Shown in pieces: positions 48,375 to 56,820 of a stretch of DNA of 64,000 bases. Each line of letters opens with the position of its first letter. The stretch's first letter is position 1. Source of the DNA: Curtobacterium sp. BH-2-1-1. GTDB taxonomy: Bacteria > Actinomycetota > Actinomycetes > Actinomycetales > Microbacteriaceae. The stretch covers positions 3,596,001-3,660,000 of the forward strand of contig NZ_CP017580.1 in assembly GCF_001806325.1 (NCBI RefSeq), written 5' to 3'. The translations under genes were made by a program, and so were the position numbers. The notes under the pieces are model-generated. The model worked only from the letters and a program-made list of their open reading frames with translations. It had not been told where the DNA came from and made no database searches.

Positions 48375-50410
48375 CCGGCTTCACCGCACTCGGGGTGGAC
48401 CCGGCCCTGCCCGACGGCGTGACCGTCCGCGACGAGTGGATCCCGATGCCCGACGGCGTCCGGTTGCACACGAGGATCTGGTCCCCGGCGGCACCCGACG
48501 GCCCCGTGCCGGTGCTGCTCGAGTACCTGCCCTACCGGCTCGACGACTGGACCGCGCCGCGGGACTCCGAGCGGCACCCCTGGTACGCGCAGCACGGGTA
48601 CGCCTCGGTGCGGGTGGACATCCGCGGGACCGGCTCGTCGGACGGGTTCTTCGACGATGAGTACAGCGAGCAGGAACTCCGCGACGGCGAGGCCGTGATC
48701 GCGTGGCTCGCCGCACAGGAGTGGTCGACGGGCGCCGTCGGGATGTTCGGCATCTCGTGGGGCGGGTTCAACGCGCTGCAGCTCGCGGCCCGGGCACCTG
48801 AGGCCCTCAAGGCGATCGTGACGGTGTGCTCGACCGACGACCGGTACGACAACGACGTGCACTACGTCGGCGGTGCGGTGCTCGGGATCGACATGGCGGC
48901 GTGGGGTGCGACGATGTTCGCGTTCAACTCGCGGCCGCCGCGGCCCGAGGTGGTCGGCTCCGGCTGGGTCGACCGGTGGCGTGACCGCCTCGACGCGAAC
49001 CGCCCGATGACGCCCGTGTGGCTGTCCCACCAGGAGCGCGACGACTACTGGCGGCACGGCAGCGCTGCGGAGGACTACGGGAAGATCGGCGCCGCGGTCC
49101 TCGCGGTCGGCGGCTGGGCCGACCCGTACCGCGACGCCGTGCTCCGGCTCGTCGCCAACGTGGACGCCCCGGTCAAGGGGATCGTCGGACCGTGGTCGCA
49201 CCAGTACCCCGACCGGGGGCTCGCGCCCGGGCCGTCGATCGGCTTCCTGCAGGAGACCCTGCGGTGGTGGGACCGCTGGCTGCGCGGGGTCGACACCGGC
49301 GTCGAGCAGGAGCCCGCGCTCCGGGCCTGGATCAACGAGGGCGAGCCGCCGGCGACGTACTACGAGACGCGCCGCGGCCGGTGGGTCGGTGCCGAGGCCT
49401 GGCCGTCGTCCGCCACCGTGTCCCGCACGGTTCCCCTCGCCGGGTTCCGCGGCGGCGCGGACGGCGCGGTCGTCGTCCGGTCGCCGCAGCACACCGGTGC
49501 CGACGCCGGACGCTTCTTCCCGTTCGGCAACGCCACCGACCTGCCGCCGGACCAGCGCGCCGAGGACGGCCGCTCGGTCTGCTTCGACCTGCCGCTCGAC
49601 GAGCCGGTCGACGTGCTCGGCACCGTCCTCGTGCACCTCGCCGTGACGAGCGATCAACCCCGGGCCACCGTGACCGTGCGCCTGTGCGACGTCGCGCCGG
49701 ACGGGTCGTCGACCCTCGTCACCCGGGGTGTGCTCAACGCCGCGAAGCGCGACGGGATGGACCGGGACGACCCGCTCGAACCCGGCGCCGCGGCGTCGCT
49801 GCCCGTCCGGCTCGTGTCGACCGGTCACCGGTTCGCCGCGGGACACCGGCTCCGGATCGCCGTGTCGACGTCGTACTGGCCGTGGGTCTGGCCGCACGGC
49901 GTCGCACCGACCGTCACGATCGACCCCGCCGGCTCGCAGGTCGAGCTCCCGGTGTGGACCCGCGCCACCGACGACGGCGTGCGGTTCGAGCAGCCGGAGC
50001 GCTCCGAGCCGCTCGCGATCGAACGGGTCGCGCCGACCGAGGTCCTGCCGCAGCGCACCGTCACGCACGACGTCGAGTCGGGGGAGTGGACGCTCGACGT
50101 CGACCCCGGGTACGGCGGCGGACGTGTGTACCCGGACGGGCTCGTCTTCAGCGAGGAGGCCCGCGAGACCTACCGCATCCGGTCCGACGACCCGACCAGT
50201 GCCAGCGCGACGTCCCGCTGGTCGATCGGCCTGGCGAAGCCGGAGTGGGCCGCACGGCTCGAGACCGCCTCCGAGGTCACCGCGGACGCCGACGCCTTCC
50301 ACGTCCGGAACACCGTGCGGGCCTGGGCCCGGGACGGTGGTCCCGACGTCGCCGAGGTGCTCGTCGCCGAGCACACGTTCGTCGACGAGGTGCCGAGGAC
50401 CTCGGCGTGA
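48371..50410 (+). CDS. CocE/NonD family hydrolase (X-Pro dipeptidyl-peptidase-like)
   Basis: A 679-residue alpha/beta hydrolase of the CocE/NonD family. The nucleophile is Ser129 in GISWGG, preceded by an oxyanion element (DIRGTGSSDG, about 89-98) and followed by the C-terminal beta-sandwich (about 330-580; FDLPLDEPVDVLGTVLVHL). The extra ~100 C-terminal residues form a further beta-rich stretch. Members include cocaine esterase, glutaryl-7-ACA acylase and X-Pro dipeptidyl-peptidase. Sitting at the end of a peptide import operon it probably cleaves the imported peptide or acyl compound in the cytoplasm, as no signal peptide is present. ATGA overlap with the ATPase. Confidence 0.88.
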   Translation: MTGFTALGVDPALPDGVTVRDEWIPMPDGVRLHTRIWSPAAPDGPVPVLLEYLPYRLDDWTAPRDSERHPWYAQHGYASVRVDIRGTGSSDGFFDDEYSEQELRDGEAVIAWLAAQEWSTGAVGMFGISWGGFNALQLAARAPEALKAIVTVCSTDDRYDNDVHYVGGAVLGIDMAAWGATMFAFNSRPPRPEVVGSGWVDRWRDRLDANRPMTPVWLSHQERDDYWRHGSAAEDYGKIGAAVLAVGGWADPYRDAVLRLVANVDAPVKGIVGPWSHQYPDRGLAPGPSIGFLQETLRWWDRWLRGVDTGVEQEPALRAWINEGEPPATYYETRRGRWVGAEAWPSSATVSRTVPLAGFRGGADGAVVVRSPQHTGADAGRFFPFGNATDLPPDQRAEDGRSVCFDLPLDEPVDVLGTVLVHLAVTSDQPRATVTVRLCDVAPDGSSTLVTRGVLNAAKRDGMDRDDPLEPGAAASLPVRLVSTGHRFAAGHRLRIAVSTSYWPWVWPHGVAPTVTIDPAGSQVELPVWTRATDDGVRFEQPERSEPLAIERVAPTEVLPQRTVTHDVESGEWTLDVDPGYGGGRVYPDGLVFSEEARETYRIRSDDPTSASATSRWSIGLAKPEWAARLETASEVTADADAFHVRNTVRAWARDGGPDVAEVLVAEHTFVDEVPRTSA

Positions 50411-51060
50411 GCGGGCCGGAGCAGACACGGGTCCGGCAGCGTCCCGAGGTCCGGCGGGCGATGATCGTCGAGGCGGCACGTGCCGTGATCGTCCGGAACG
50501 GCGTCGGGGCGACGGGCCTGCGGGACATCGCCGCCGAGGCGGACGTCTCGGTCGGGACCGTCACGTACCACTTCGGCAGCGTCGCGGAGATCCTCAACGA
50601 GGTCGTCGTGCTCGAGACGGAGCGCTTCTACGGGGCGATCGTCGCCGCGGTCGACGCGGAGCCGGACCCCGTCGCCGGCATCCGCATGCTCGTGGAACCG
50701 CTCTTCGGGGACACCGAGCAGGTGCGGCAGCACTGGCGGATCTGGTCGGACTACTGGACGGCGGTCGTGCGGCGGCCCGAGGTCGCTGCGGAGTACGCCG
50801 AGCGGATCCGAGTGTGGGAGGCCTGCCTGGTCCGGGTCGTCCGTCGGGGCGTCCAGGCGGGGGAGTTCACGCCCGCGGAGTCGCCCGAGGTCGTGGCGCT
50901 CAAGCTCGCGGCGTACAGCGACGGGGTGGCGACGCAGATCGCGCAGGGGGTGCCGGACCTGACGAACACGGTCGCCCTGTCCTGGATGTGGACCTTCCTC
51001 GCCCACGAACTCGGTGTGGCACCTGCGCGTATCGGGGGAACCGCCGCGACGCCCTTGTGA
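50407..51060 (+). CDS. TetR family transcriptional regulator
   Basis: A 217-residue regulator with an N-terminal helix-turn-helix (about 18-65; GLRDIAAEADVSVGTVTYHFGS) and a C-terminal TetR_C-like ligand-binding region with conserved tryptophans (HWRIWSDYWTAV). As the last gene of the peptide operon, with its GTG in the hydrolase stop, it most likely represses this operon and is relieved by the imported compound. The palindromes at 42940-42961 and 43035-43052 are candidate sites. Confidence 0.9.
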   Translation: MSGPEQTRVRQRPEVRRAMIVEAARAVIVRNGVGATGLRDIAAEADVSVGTVTYHFGSVAEILNEVVVLETERFYGAIVAAVDAEPDPVAGIRMLVEPLFGDTEQVRQHWRIWSDYWTAVVRRPEVAAEYAERIRVWEACLVRVVRRGVQAGEFTPAESPEVVALKLAAYSDGVATQIAQGVPDLTNTVALSWMWTFLAHELGVAPARIGGTAATPL

Positions 51061-51083
51061 TGAGGTAAGGCTTGCCTTACCGT
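51061..51083 (+). promoter_or_regulatory. DtxR/IdeR-type iron box overlapping a leaderless promoter
   Basis: TGAGGTAAGGCTTGCCTTA (51061-51079) matches the DtxR/IdeR consensus TWAGGTWAGSCTWACCTWA at 17 of 19 positions; its core GGTAAGGC-TT... gives perfect 8-bp arms (GGTAAGGC/GCCTTACC, 51064-51081). The -10 box TACCGT (51078-51083) overlaps the right arm and lies 6 bases before the SIP gene ATG. Iron-loaded regulator binding would therefore shut off transcription. Confidence 0.75.
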
Positions 51084-51089
51084 TGTCGC

Positions 51090-51503
51090 ATGGCACGGAC
51101 CCGGCGACAGCCCAGCGAACGCATCCTCATCGCCGGCAGTGTCGACGACCTCCCCGAGATGATCCGCATGCTCGAGGACCTGCCCGAAAACGCCTACGGC
51201 CAGGTCTTCGTCGAGGCAGCCCTCGCCGAGCAGGTCCGCACGCTCCCGGCGCCCCCGCGCGTCACGGTGACGTGGCTGCTCCGGAGCGCCCGGACGTCCG
51301 CGGTGTCACCCCTCGTCTTCGCCGACCACGGCGAGGCCCTCGCGCACGCCGTCACCGGGTGGGCGGCCGAGTGGTGCGTCGCCGACTGCGAACCGCGCAC
51401 GAGCGTCTGGATCGGCTGCGCCGACAGCCCCTGGGTCGAGCGCGCCCGCTCCTTCGTGCAGATCGAACTGGCCGACGCGGGCTTCGACACACTCGTCGGC
51501 TGA
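51090..51503 (+). CDS. SIP-domain protein (siderophore-interacting protein-like)
   Basis: A 137-residue protein matching the C-terminal NAD(P)-binding half of siderophore-interacting proteins: LIAGSVDDLPEMIRMLEDLP at the start and the ADCEPRTSVWIGCADSPWVERARSF region later. It lacks the N-terminal FAD-binding domain, so it is a stand-alone SIP domain. Full-length SIPs reduce ferric siderophores in the cytoplasm. The iron box in its promoter supports an iron-starvation role. The start at 51090 follows from the -10 spacing. Confidence 0.78.
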   Translation: MARTRRQPSERILIAGSVDDLPEMIRMLEDLPENAYGQVFVEAALAEQVRTLPAPPRVTVTWLLRSARTSAVSPLVFADHGEALAHAVTGWAAEWCVADCEPRTSVWIGCADSPWVERARSFVQIELADAGFDTLVG

Positions 51504-51612
51504 CCGGGTGAGGTCAGCCTTCGCTTCCTTGCGGCATACAAGAGAAGCGGGCACTGTTGTCACCATCGGATCCACCCCACTCGGGTGGGACCACGAGGCA
51601 GGAGGAAACGAC

Positions 51613-52110
51613 ATGACCAACACCACCAGCACCACGCCCACCACGTCCCCGTTCTCGACGACGCCGGAGCTCGCCGCTGGGGTGGCGCAGTTCCTCGCCC
51701 CCGTCGTGATCGACCTCGAGGCGCTCGTCGTCAACGGCAAGCAGGCGCACTGGCACGTCCGCGGCCGCAACTTCGTCGGCGTCCACGAGCTCCTCGACAC
51801 CATCGTCGAGCACGCCCAGGAGTGGGCCGACCTCGCCGCAGAGCGCATCGTCGCCCTCGGCCTCCCGGTCGACTCCCGCATCGCCACGGTCGCCGCGAAC
51901 ACCACGATCCCGCCGCTGTCCGAGGGCTTCCAGAACTCCGACGTGACCATCACCGAGGTCATCGCCGAGATCGACGCCGCGCTGCTGCAGGTCCGCCGCG
52001 CCGTCGAGGGCCTCGACGAGGTCGACCTCAACAGCCAGGACGTCGTCATCGAGATCGAGCGCGGCCTGACCAAGGACCGCTGGTTCCTGCAGGCGCACCT
52101 CGCCGCGTAG
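51613..52110 (+). CDS. dps: DNA starvation/stationary phase protection protein Dps
   Basis: A 165-residue Dps-family ferritin-like protein. All ferroxidase ligands are present with the spacing of E. coli Dps: His46, His58, Asp62, Asp73 and Glu77. It oxidises and stores iron with hydrogen peroxide and can coat DNA. A strong GGAGGA ribosome-binding site precedes the ATG. Upstream, TGAGGTCAGCCT (51507-51518) resembles the left half of a DtxR box but the right half is not conserved, so iron control of dps is possible but weakly supported. A hairpin terminator follows. Confidence 0.95.
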   Translation: MTNTTSTTPTTSPFSTTPELAAGVAQFLAPVVIDLEALVVNGKQAHWHVRGRNFVGVHELLDTIVEHAQEWADLAAERIVALGLPVDSRIATVAANTTIPPLSEGFQNSDVTITEVIAEIDAALLQVRRAVEGLDEVDLNSQDVVIEIERGLTKDRWFLQAHLAA

Positions 52111-52125
52111 ACGCGACCGACTTCC

Positions 52126-52165
52126 GACGGGAGGCGCGGTGCCAGCTGGCACCGCGCCTCCCGTC
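52126..52165 (+). terminator. Long hairpin terminator after dps
   Basis: 18-bp perfect stem GACGGGAGGCGCGGTGCC with its complement around AGCT. The first 17 bases of the arm are identical to those of the hairpin at 60966-61005, which suggests a repeated family of terminators in this genome. Confidence 0.8.
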
Positions 52166-52278
52166 TCGCTGTCACCGCGTCTGTTCATCGACCAGACCTG
52201 GCCCGTTCACCCGCCTGTACCCACGCACAGCCATCCTCGGATGGCACCCGTTCGGGGCACAGACGAGGGGAACACCCA

Positions 52279-53970
52279 ATGCAGCACACTCCGCAGCGCC
52301 GCCGCCGCGCGGCGCTCGCACTCGGCGCCGCGCTCATCGCCGGCGCCGTCGCCCTGCCGGGCGCGGCCGAGGCCGTCGGGCAGCTCGCGCTGAACCAGCA
52401 CGGCGGCGCACAGCGCCACCAGGGCGACCAGACCCGGTCGATCCAGCAGGAGATCAAGCGGGCCGGCGCGAAGAACGTCATCCTGCTCATCGGCGACGGG
52501 ATGGGCGACTCCGAGATCACCATCGCGCGGAACTACCAGTACGGCGCGGCCGGTCGGCTCCCGGGCCTCGACGCGCTGCCGCTCACCGGCTCGTACACGA
52601 CGTACTCCCTGTACAAGGACGGTGCGGACAAGGGCAAGCCCGACTACGTGACCGACTCGGCGGCCTCCGGCAGCGCCTGGGCGACCGGGACGAAGACGTA
52701 CGACGGCGCGATCTCGGTCGACATCGACGGGAAGCAGCAGCAGACGCTCCTCGAGCTCGCGAAGGCGAACGGCCTCCGCACCGGCGACGTGTCCACCGCC
52801 GAGATCCAGGACGCCACCCCGGCGGTCCAGGTCGCCCACGTCGGCGCCCGCTCCTGCTACGGCCCGGACACGGCGTCGTGCGGCACGGACGCGCTGCAGA
52901 ACGGCGGGCTCGGGTCGATCAGCGAGCAGCTGCTGAACACGCGCCCGGACCTCACCCTCGGTGGCGGCTCGGCGAGCTTCCAGCAGACCGCGAAGGCCGG
53001 GCAGTGGCAGGGCTCGACGCTCTTCGACCAGGCTGAGCAGCGCGGCTACCAGGTGGTCTCCGACGCCGACGGCCTCGCCTCCGTCCGTCGTGCCGACCAG
53101 GCGAAGCCGCTCCTCGGGCTCTTCACCCCGGGCAACTTCCCGACCCGGTACGCACCCACCACGGCGACCGTCGGCGGGGCGGACCAGGCACCGGTGCAGT
53201 GCACGCCGAACCCGGCACGCCTGTCGACCGGGCTGTCGCTGCAGTCGCTCACGAACAAGTCGATCGACCTGCTGAACCGTGACCGTGCGAAGACCGGCAA
53301 GGGCTTCTTCCTGCAGGTCGAGGGCGCGAGCATCGACAAGCAGGACCACGCCGCCGACGCCTGCGGCCAGATCGGCGAGACGATCGACTTCGACGAGGCC
53401 GTGCAGTCCGCGCTCGCCTTCGCCAAGAAGGACGGCAACACGCTCGTCATCGCCACGGCCGACCACGCCCACTCGAGCCAGATCGTCGACAGCACGCCGC
53501 CGACCTCGCTCTCCACGGCGCTCCGCACCGCCGACGGCACCACGATGAAGGTCTCGTACGGCACCTCGGCCGCGGGCAGCTCGCAGCAGCACACCGGCAC
53601 GCAGGTCCGCATCGCGGCGTACGGCCCGGGTGCCGCGAACGTCGTCGGGCTGTCGGACCAGACGGACACGTTCTTCACCATCCGCGACGGGCTCCGGCTG
53701 CACGACGACCTCGCAGCACTGTCGCGCGGCGCCCGCATCGACCTGTCCGTCGGTGCACCGCGTCCGAACCAGCGCGTGACGCTCACCGGGTCGCGGTTCG
53801 CCGGTGACCGCCAGGTGCGGGTCGCCGTCGGGTCGACCGACCTCGGCACGGTGGACGTCATCGACGGCACGGCGACGGTGGCGTGGAAGGCGACGTCGGG
53901 GAAGTCGACGATCACCTTCACCGGCGTGCAGTCCGGCAAGCAGGCCTCGAAGCAGGTCCGAGTCCGCTAG
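52279..53970 (+). CDS. phoA: Secreted alkaline phosphatase (PhoA family)
   Basis: A 563-residue exported phosphatase. After an Arg-rich signal peptide (about 1-33) the alkaline phosphatase fold shows metal ligand Asp in LLIGDGMGD (about 70-78), the nucleophile in DSAASGSAW (Asp126-Ser127), [23 protein letters not shown] and [12 protein letters not shown], so all metal-site motifs are present. The last ~80 residues (RVTLTGSRF... QASKQVRVR) form an extra Ig-like beta domain. It hydrolyses phosphate monoesters outside the membrane. ATG start; no clear Pho box was found upstream. Confidence 0.93.
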   Translation: MQHTPQRRRRAALALGAALIAGAVALPGAAEAVGQLALNQHGGAQRHQGDQTRSIQQEIKRAGAKNVILLIGDGMGDSEITIARNYQYGAAGRLPGLDALPLTGSYTTYSLYKDGADKGKPDYVTDSAASGSAWATGTKTYDGAISVDIDGKQQQTLLELAKANGLRTGDVSTAEIQDATPAVQVAHVGARSCYGPDTASCGTDALQNGGLGSISEQLLNTRPDLTLGGGSASFQQTAKAGQWQGSTLFDQAEQRGYQVVSDADGLASVRRADQAKPLLGLFTPGNFPTRYAPTTATVGGADQAPVQCTPNPARLSTGLSLQSLTNKSIDLLNRDRAKTGKGFFLQVEGASIDKQDHAADACGQIGETIDFDEAVQSALAFAKKDGNTLVIATADHAHSSQIVDSTPPTSLSTALRTADGTTMKVSYGTSAAGSSQQHTGTQVRIAAYGPGAANVVGLSDQTDTFFTIRDGLRLHDDLAALSRGARIDLSVGAPRPNQRVTLTGSRFAGDRQVRVAVGSTDLGTVDVIDGTATVAWKATSGKSTITFTGVQSGKQASKQVRVR

Positions 53971-53985
53971 CCTCCTCGGCTCGGT

Positions 53986-54042
53986 CGAGACGGCCTGGTG
54001 ACACCGGTCCCTCAGGGGGCCGGCGTCACCAGGCCGGTCTCG
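53986..54042. terminator. Bidirectional hairpin between phoA and the response regulator
   Basis: GGCCTGGTGAC (53992-54002) pairs with GTCACCAGGCC (54025-54035), and the outer CGAGAC/GTCTCG extends it past a 1-base bulge. It overlaps the last codons of the convergent response regulator gene. Confidence 0.55.
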
Positions 54043-54674
54043 TACGCCAGCACCACCGCGTGCACCCGGTCCCGCAGCTGCAGCTTCGCCAGGATCCGGC
54101 CGACGTGCGTCTTCACGGTCTGCTCGGCGATGTAGAGCTCCACCGCGATCTCCCCGTTCGACCGGCCCCGTGCCAGCAGGAGGAACACGTCGCGCTCCCG
54201 TTCGGTCAGCACCTCGAGCACCTCGGTCCGGGGTGCCGCCGGGAGCGGGCCCGCGACGAACGCCTCGACGAGGTGCCGGGTCACCCGCGGCGCCAGCAAC
54301 GAGTCACCCGCCGCGACGGTCCGGACCGCCTGCACGAGCTCGTCGGCGCTGGCGTCCTTGAGCAGGAACCCGCTCGCCCCGGCACGGAGGGCGTCGAACA
54401 CGTAGTCGTCGATGTCGAACGTCGTGAGCATGACGACCCGCACCGGCTGCGTGGCCGGGGCGGCCGTGATCCGTCGGGTCGCCTCGATCCCGTCGAGCTC
54501 GGGCATCCGGACGTCCATGAGCACGACGTCGGGTCGCAGCCGCAGCGCCTCGACGACCGCTTCGGCGCCGTCCGACGCCTCGCCCACGACCTCGACGTCG
54601 TCCTGGGCCTGGAGGATCGCCCGCAGTCCCATGCGGAACATCTGCTGGTCGTCCACCACCATCACACGCGTCAT
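54012..54674 (-). CDS. LuxR/NarL-type response regulator
   Basis: A 220-residue response regulator. The receiver domain (about 1-120) has the acidic pocket Asp8-Asp9 and phosphoacceptor Asp54 (LMDVRMPELDG), plus Thr and Lys switch residues (MLTTFD, LLKDAS). The C-terminal GerE/LuxR helix-turn-helix (about 155-212) has TEREVDVFLLLARGRSN-type wording and IAEQTVKTHVGRIL. It is coupled by ATGA overlap to the histidine kinase. Target genes unknown; DedA in the same operon is a candidate. Confidence 0.93.
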   Translation of the reverse strand: MTRVMVVDDQQMFRMGLRAILQAQDDVEVVGEASDGAEAVVEALRLRPDVVLMDVRMPELDGIEATRRITAAPATQPVRVVMLTTFDIDDYVFDALRAGASGFLLKDASADELVQAVRTVAAGDSLLAPRVTRHLVEAFVAGPLPAAPRTEVLEVLTERERDVFLLLARGRSNGEIAVELYIAEQTVKTHVGRILAKLQLRDRVHAVVLAYETGLVTPAP

Positions 54675-55996
54675 CGGTTTCCTCGGTCGGGCGAGGCCGT
54701 GTTCGGGCGGGCGGTGCTCGGGTGGGCGGGCGGGGCCGTGTTCGGGCGGGCGGTACTCGGCTGGGCGGGCAAGGTCACGGCGACCCGGAACCCGCCGTCC
54801 GGCAGCGGCCCGTGCTCGATCGTCCCGCCGAGTGCCGACACGCGCTCCCGCATGCCGGCGAGCCCGAACCCGCCGTCGTCCGGGGGAGCGGCGGGGACGG
54901 CTCCGGCGGGTGGCGCGGCGTTGGTCACCTCGACCGCCAGCAGGGGGCCGCGCCGGGCGACCGTCACGATCGTGACCGCACCGGGAGCGTGCCGCGCGAC
55001 GTTCCCGAGGGCCTCCTGCACGACCCGGTACGCGCTCAGCTGTGCCAGCCGGTCGTCCCCGTCGTCGGGTGCGGCGTCGTCGAGGTGGAGCTCGACCGGG
55101 ATCCCGGCGGCCCGCGTGGCCTGCACCAGCGCGGGGAGGTCGGCGAGCCGGGGCTGCGGCGCCCGTTGCGCCGAGCCGTCGCCGCGGAGGGTGCCGAGCA
55201 GCTGCCGCATCTCGCGGAGCGCCGTCCGCGAGGTCTCGGCGATCGCCGCGAACTCGGCACGTGCTGCCGGCGGGAGGTCGGCCACGCGGAAGGGCGCCGA
55301 CTCCGCCTGCATGTGCACGACGGACATGCTGTGCGCCACGACGTCGTGGAGTTCGCGGGCGATCCGGGAGCGTTCCTCGACCGACCGGCGGCGGGCCTGC
55401 TCGAGTTCGGCATCGCGGCGGGCCTCGGCGAGCTCCACCCGGACCGCCCGGCGCTGCCCGATCGCCACGGCCGTCCCGGCGAGGAGCAGGTCGCTGCCGG
55501 CGGAGACGACGAAGGTCGCGGCCCAGACGTCGGCCGGGTCCCACCGACCGGGGACCACCGCGACCAGGCCGAGCGTGAGCACCGTCGCCGCGGTCCAGAC
55601 GGCGGCGGTGAGTCGCCAGTCCGTCCGGACGCCGAGCACGACGAGGAGCGCACCGACGCCGATGATGGCGGTGACCGGGAGCGGCCACGGACCGGCCGGC
55701 GACCCGGCGGTGAGGAGCCCGAGGGCCGCCACCCCCGCCAGGTGCACCACCGAGGACGTCCGCGGCAGCACGGGAGCGAGCCCGAGCGAGACGGAGAGCA
55801 CCGCGGTCACGAGCAGCGCGAGCGGGACGGGCACGTCGTACACCGCGACCGTCACGGGTGCGGCCACCGCGAAGAGCGTCGCGGCGACGACGACTAGCAC
55901 GATCCGGGCGGCGACGACGGGCCAGGTCGCCCACTCCCGGCGCGTCGACCACGGCCGGCGTCGGCGCGGCGTCGCGGGTGGGACGTTGGCGGTCAC
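54671..55996 (-). CDS. Sensor histidine kinase (HisKA_3 type)
   Basis: A 441-residue membrane kinase. About five or six membrane segments span residues 25-165 with very short loops, so it probably senses a membrane state or lipid-soluble signal. The dimerisation/phosphoacceptor helix has His217 in ELHDVVAHSMS, and the ATPase domain ends with GGFGLAGMRERV. The C-terminal tail carries a short tandem repeat (PSTARPNTA twice). GTG start overlapping the DedA stop (GTGA). Partner of the response regulator encoded next. Confidence 0.92.
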   Translation of the reverse strand: MTANVPPATPRRRRPWSTRREWATWPVVAARIVLVVVAATLFAVAAPVTVAVYDVPVPLALLVTAVLSVSLGLAPVLPRTSSVVHLAGVAALGLLTAGSPAGPWPLPVTAIIGVGALLVVLGVRTDWRLTAAVWTAATVLTLGLVAVVPGRWDPADVWAATFVVSAGSDLLLAGTAVAIGQRRAVRVELAEARRDAELEQARRRSVEERSRIARELHDVVAHSMSVVHMQAESAPFRVADLPPAARAEFAAIAETSRTALREMRQLLGTLRGDGSAQRAPQPRLADLPALVQATRAAGIPVELHLDDAAPDDGDDRLAQLSAYRVVQEALGNVARHAPGAVTIVTVARRGPLLAVEVTNAAPPAGAVPAAPPDDGGFGLAGMRERVSALGGTIEHGPLPDGGFRVAVTLPAQPSTARPNTAPPAHPSTARPNTASPDRGNR

Positions 55997-56700
55997 GGTC
56001 GTGCGGTCCCTCCGGAGTGGGCGAGGTGCGGTGCGGGGCGGGCGGCGTCGAGGACCGCTGCCCGGGCGTCCGCGCGGTCGTCCGCCCGGGCGGCTGCTCG
56101 GGCCTCCCGCTTCCGGGTGACTCTACCGATGACCCGGTCGACGGCGATCCCCAGTCCGGCGGCGACCACCATCGAGACCAGTGCTGCGACGAGCGGCTCG
56201 TGCAGCACACTCGACGCCGCGAGGGCGATCCCGATCGAGGTGGCCGACCACGCCAGCCCGGCGACCGAGCTGATCGCGAGGAACCGGCGGTAGGGGAGCC
56301 GTGTCGCACCGGCGGTCATGTTCACCGCGACGCGTCCGACGGGGATGTACCGACCGACGAGGATGAGGCTCGCGGACCGCCGTCGCATCTGGCGCTCGGC
56401 GAACGCGAACGCCGCGGCGATCCTCGGACGCCGGGACCGCGCGAGGCGGCCGAGTCCGATCCGACGGCCGATCCAGTAGGCGACGGAGTCCCCGGCGATC
56501 GCGCCGAGTGCGGCGGCCGCGAGGACCCCGGCGAGGACCGGCTGGCCGGAGGTCGCGGCGATGGCGGCGACCGCGACGAGGGCGGCCTCGCTCGGCACGG
56601 GTGGGAAGAAGCCGTCCACCAGGCAGAGCGCGAAGAGGACGACGAAGACGAGCGGGCTGGCCGCCAGCTCGACGACGAGCGGGGTGATCTGGTCGAACAC
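55993..56700 (-). CDS. DedA family membrane protein
   Basis: A 235-residue DedA/SNARE-associated (VTT) family protein. Family features are the N-terminal hydrophobic pair with CLVDGFFPPVPSEAALV (about 26-42), GDSVAYWIGRRIG and the RYIPVGRVAVNMTAGATRL loop (about 117-135). DedA proteins are lipid scramblases, e.g. for undecaprenyl phosphate or phosphatidylethanolamine. The C-terminal ~40 residues are an Ala/Arg/Asp-rich tail. GTG start with GGAGGGAG ribosome-binding site. It heads the operon with the two-component pair, suggesting an envelope stress response. Confidence 0.9.
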   Translation of the reverse strand: MFDQITPLVVELAASPLVFVVLFALCLVDGFFPPVPSEAALVAVAAIAATSGQPVLAGVLAAAALGAIAGDSVAYWIGRRIGLGRLARSRRPRIAAAFAFAERQMRRRSASLILVGRYIPVGRVAVNMTAGATRLPYRRFLAISSVAGLAWSATSIGIALAASSVLHEPLVAALVSMVVAAGLGIAVDRVIGRVTRKREARAAARADDRADARAAVLDAARPAPHLAHSGGTARP

Positions 56701-56820
56701 GGTGGCTCCCTCCGCCGACGGACCTCGTCGACGGGTTCGACGCTACGGAGCGTGCGACCGGCTGCCATCCCGCGCGGGTCTCGACCACCCCCTACCGCGG
56801 TATGACTTCCCCCTGACGGG

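Noticed and set aside
47543..50479. A 978-codon open frame antisense to the peptide ATPase and hydrolase
   Set aside because: Shadow of two well-recognised plus-strand genes; no plausible start signal or family.
51507..51525. Second DtxR box upstream of dps
   Set aside because: Only the left half (AGGTCAGCCT) fits; the right half TCGCTTC does not, so it is noted but not called as a site.
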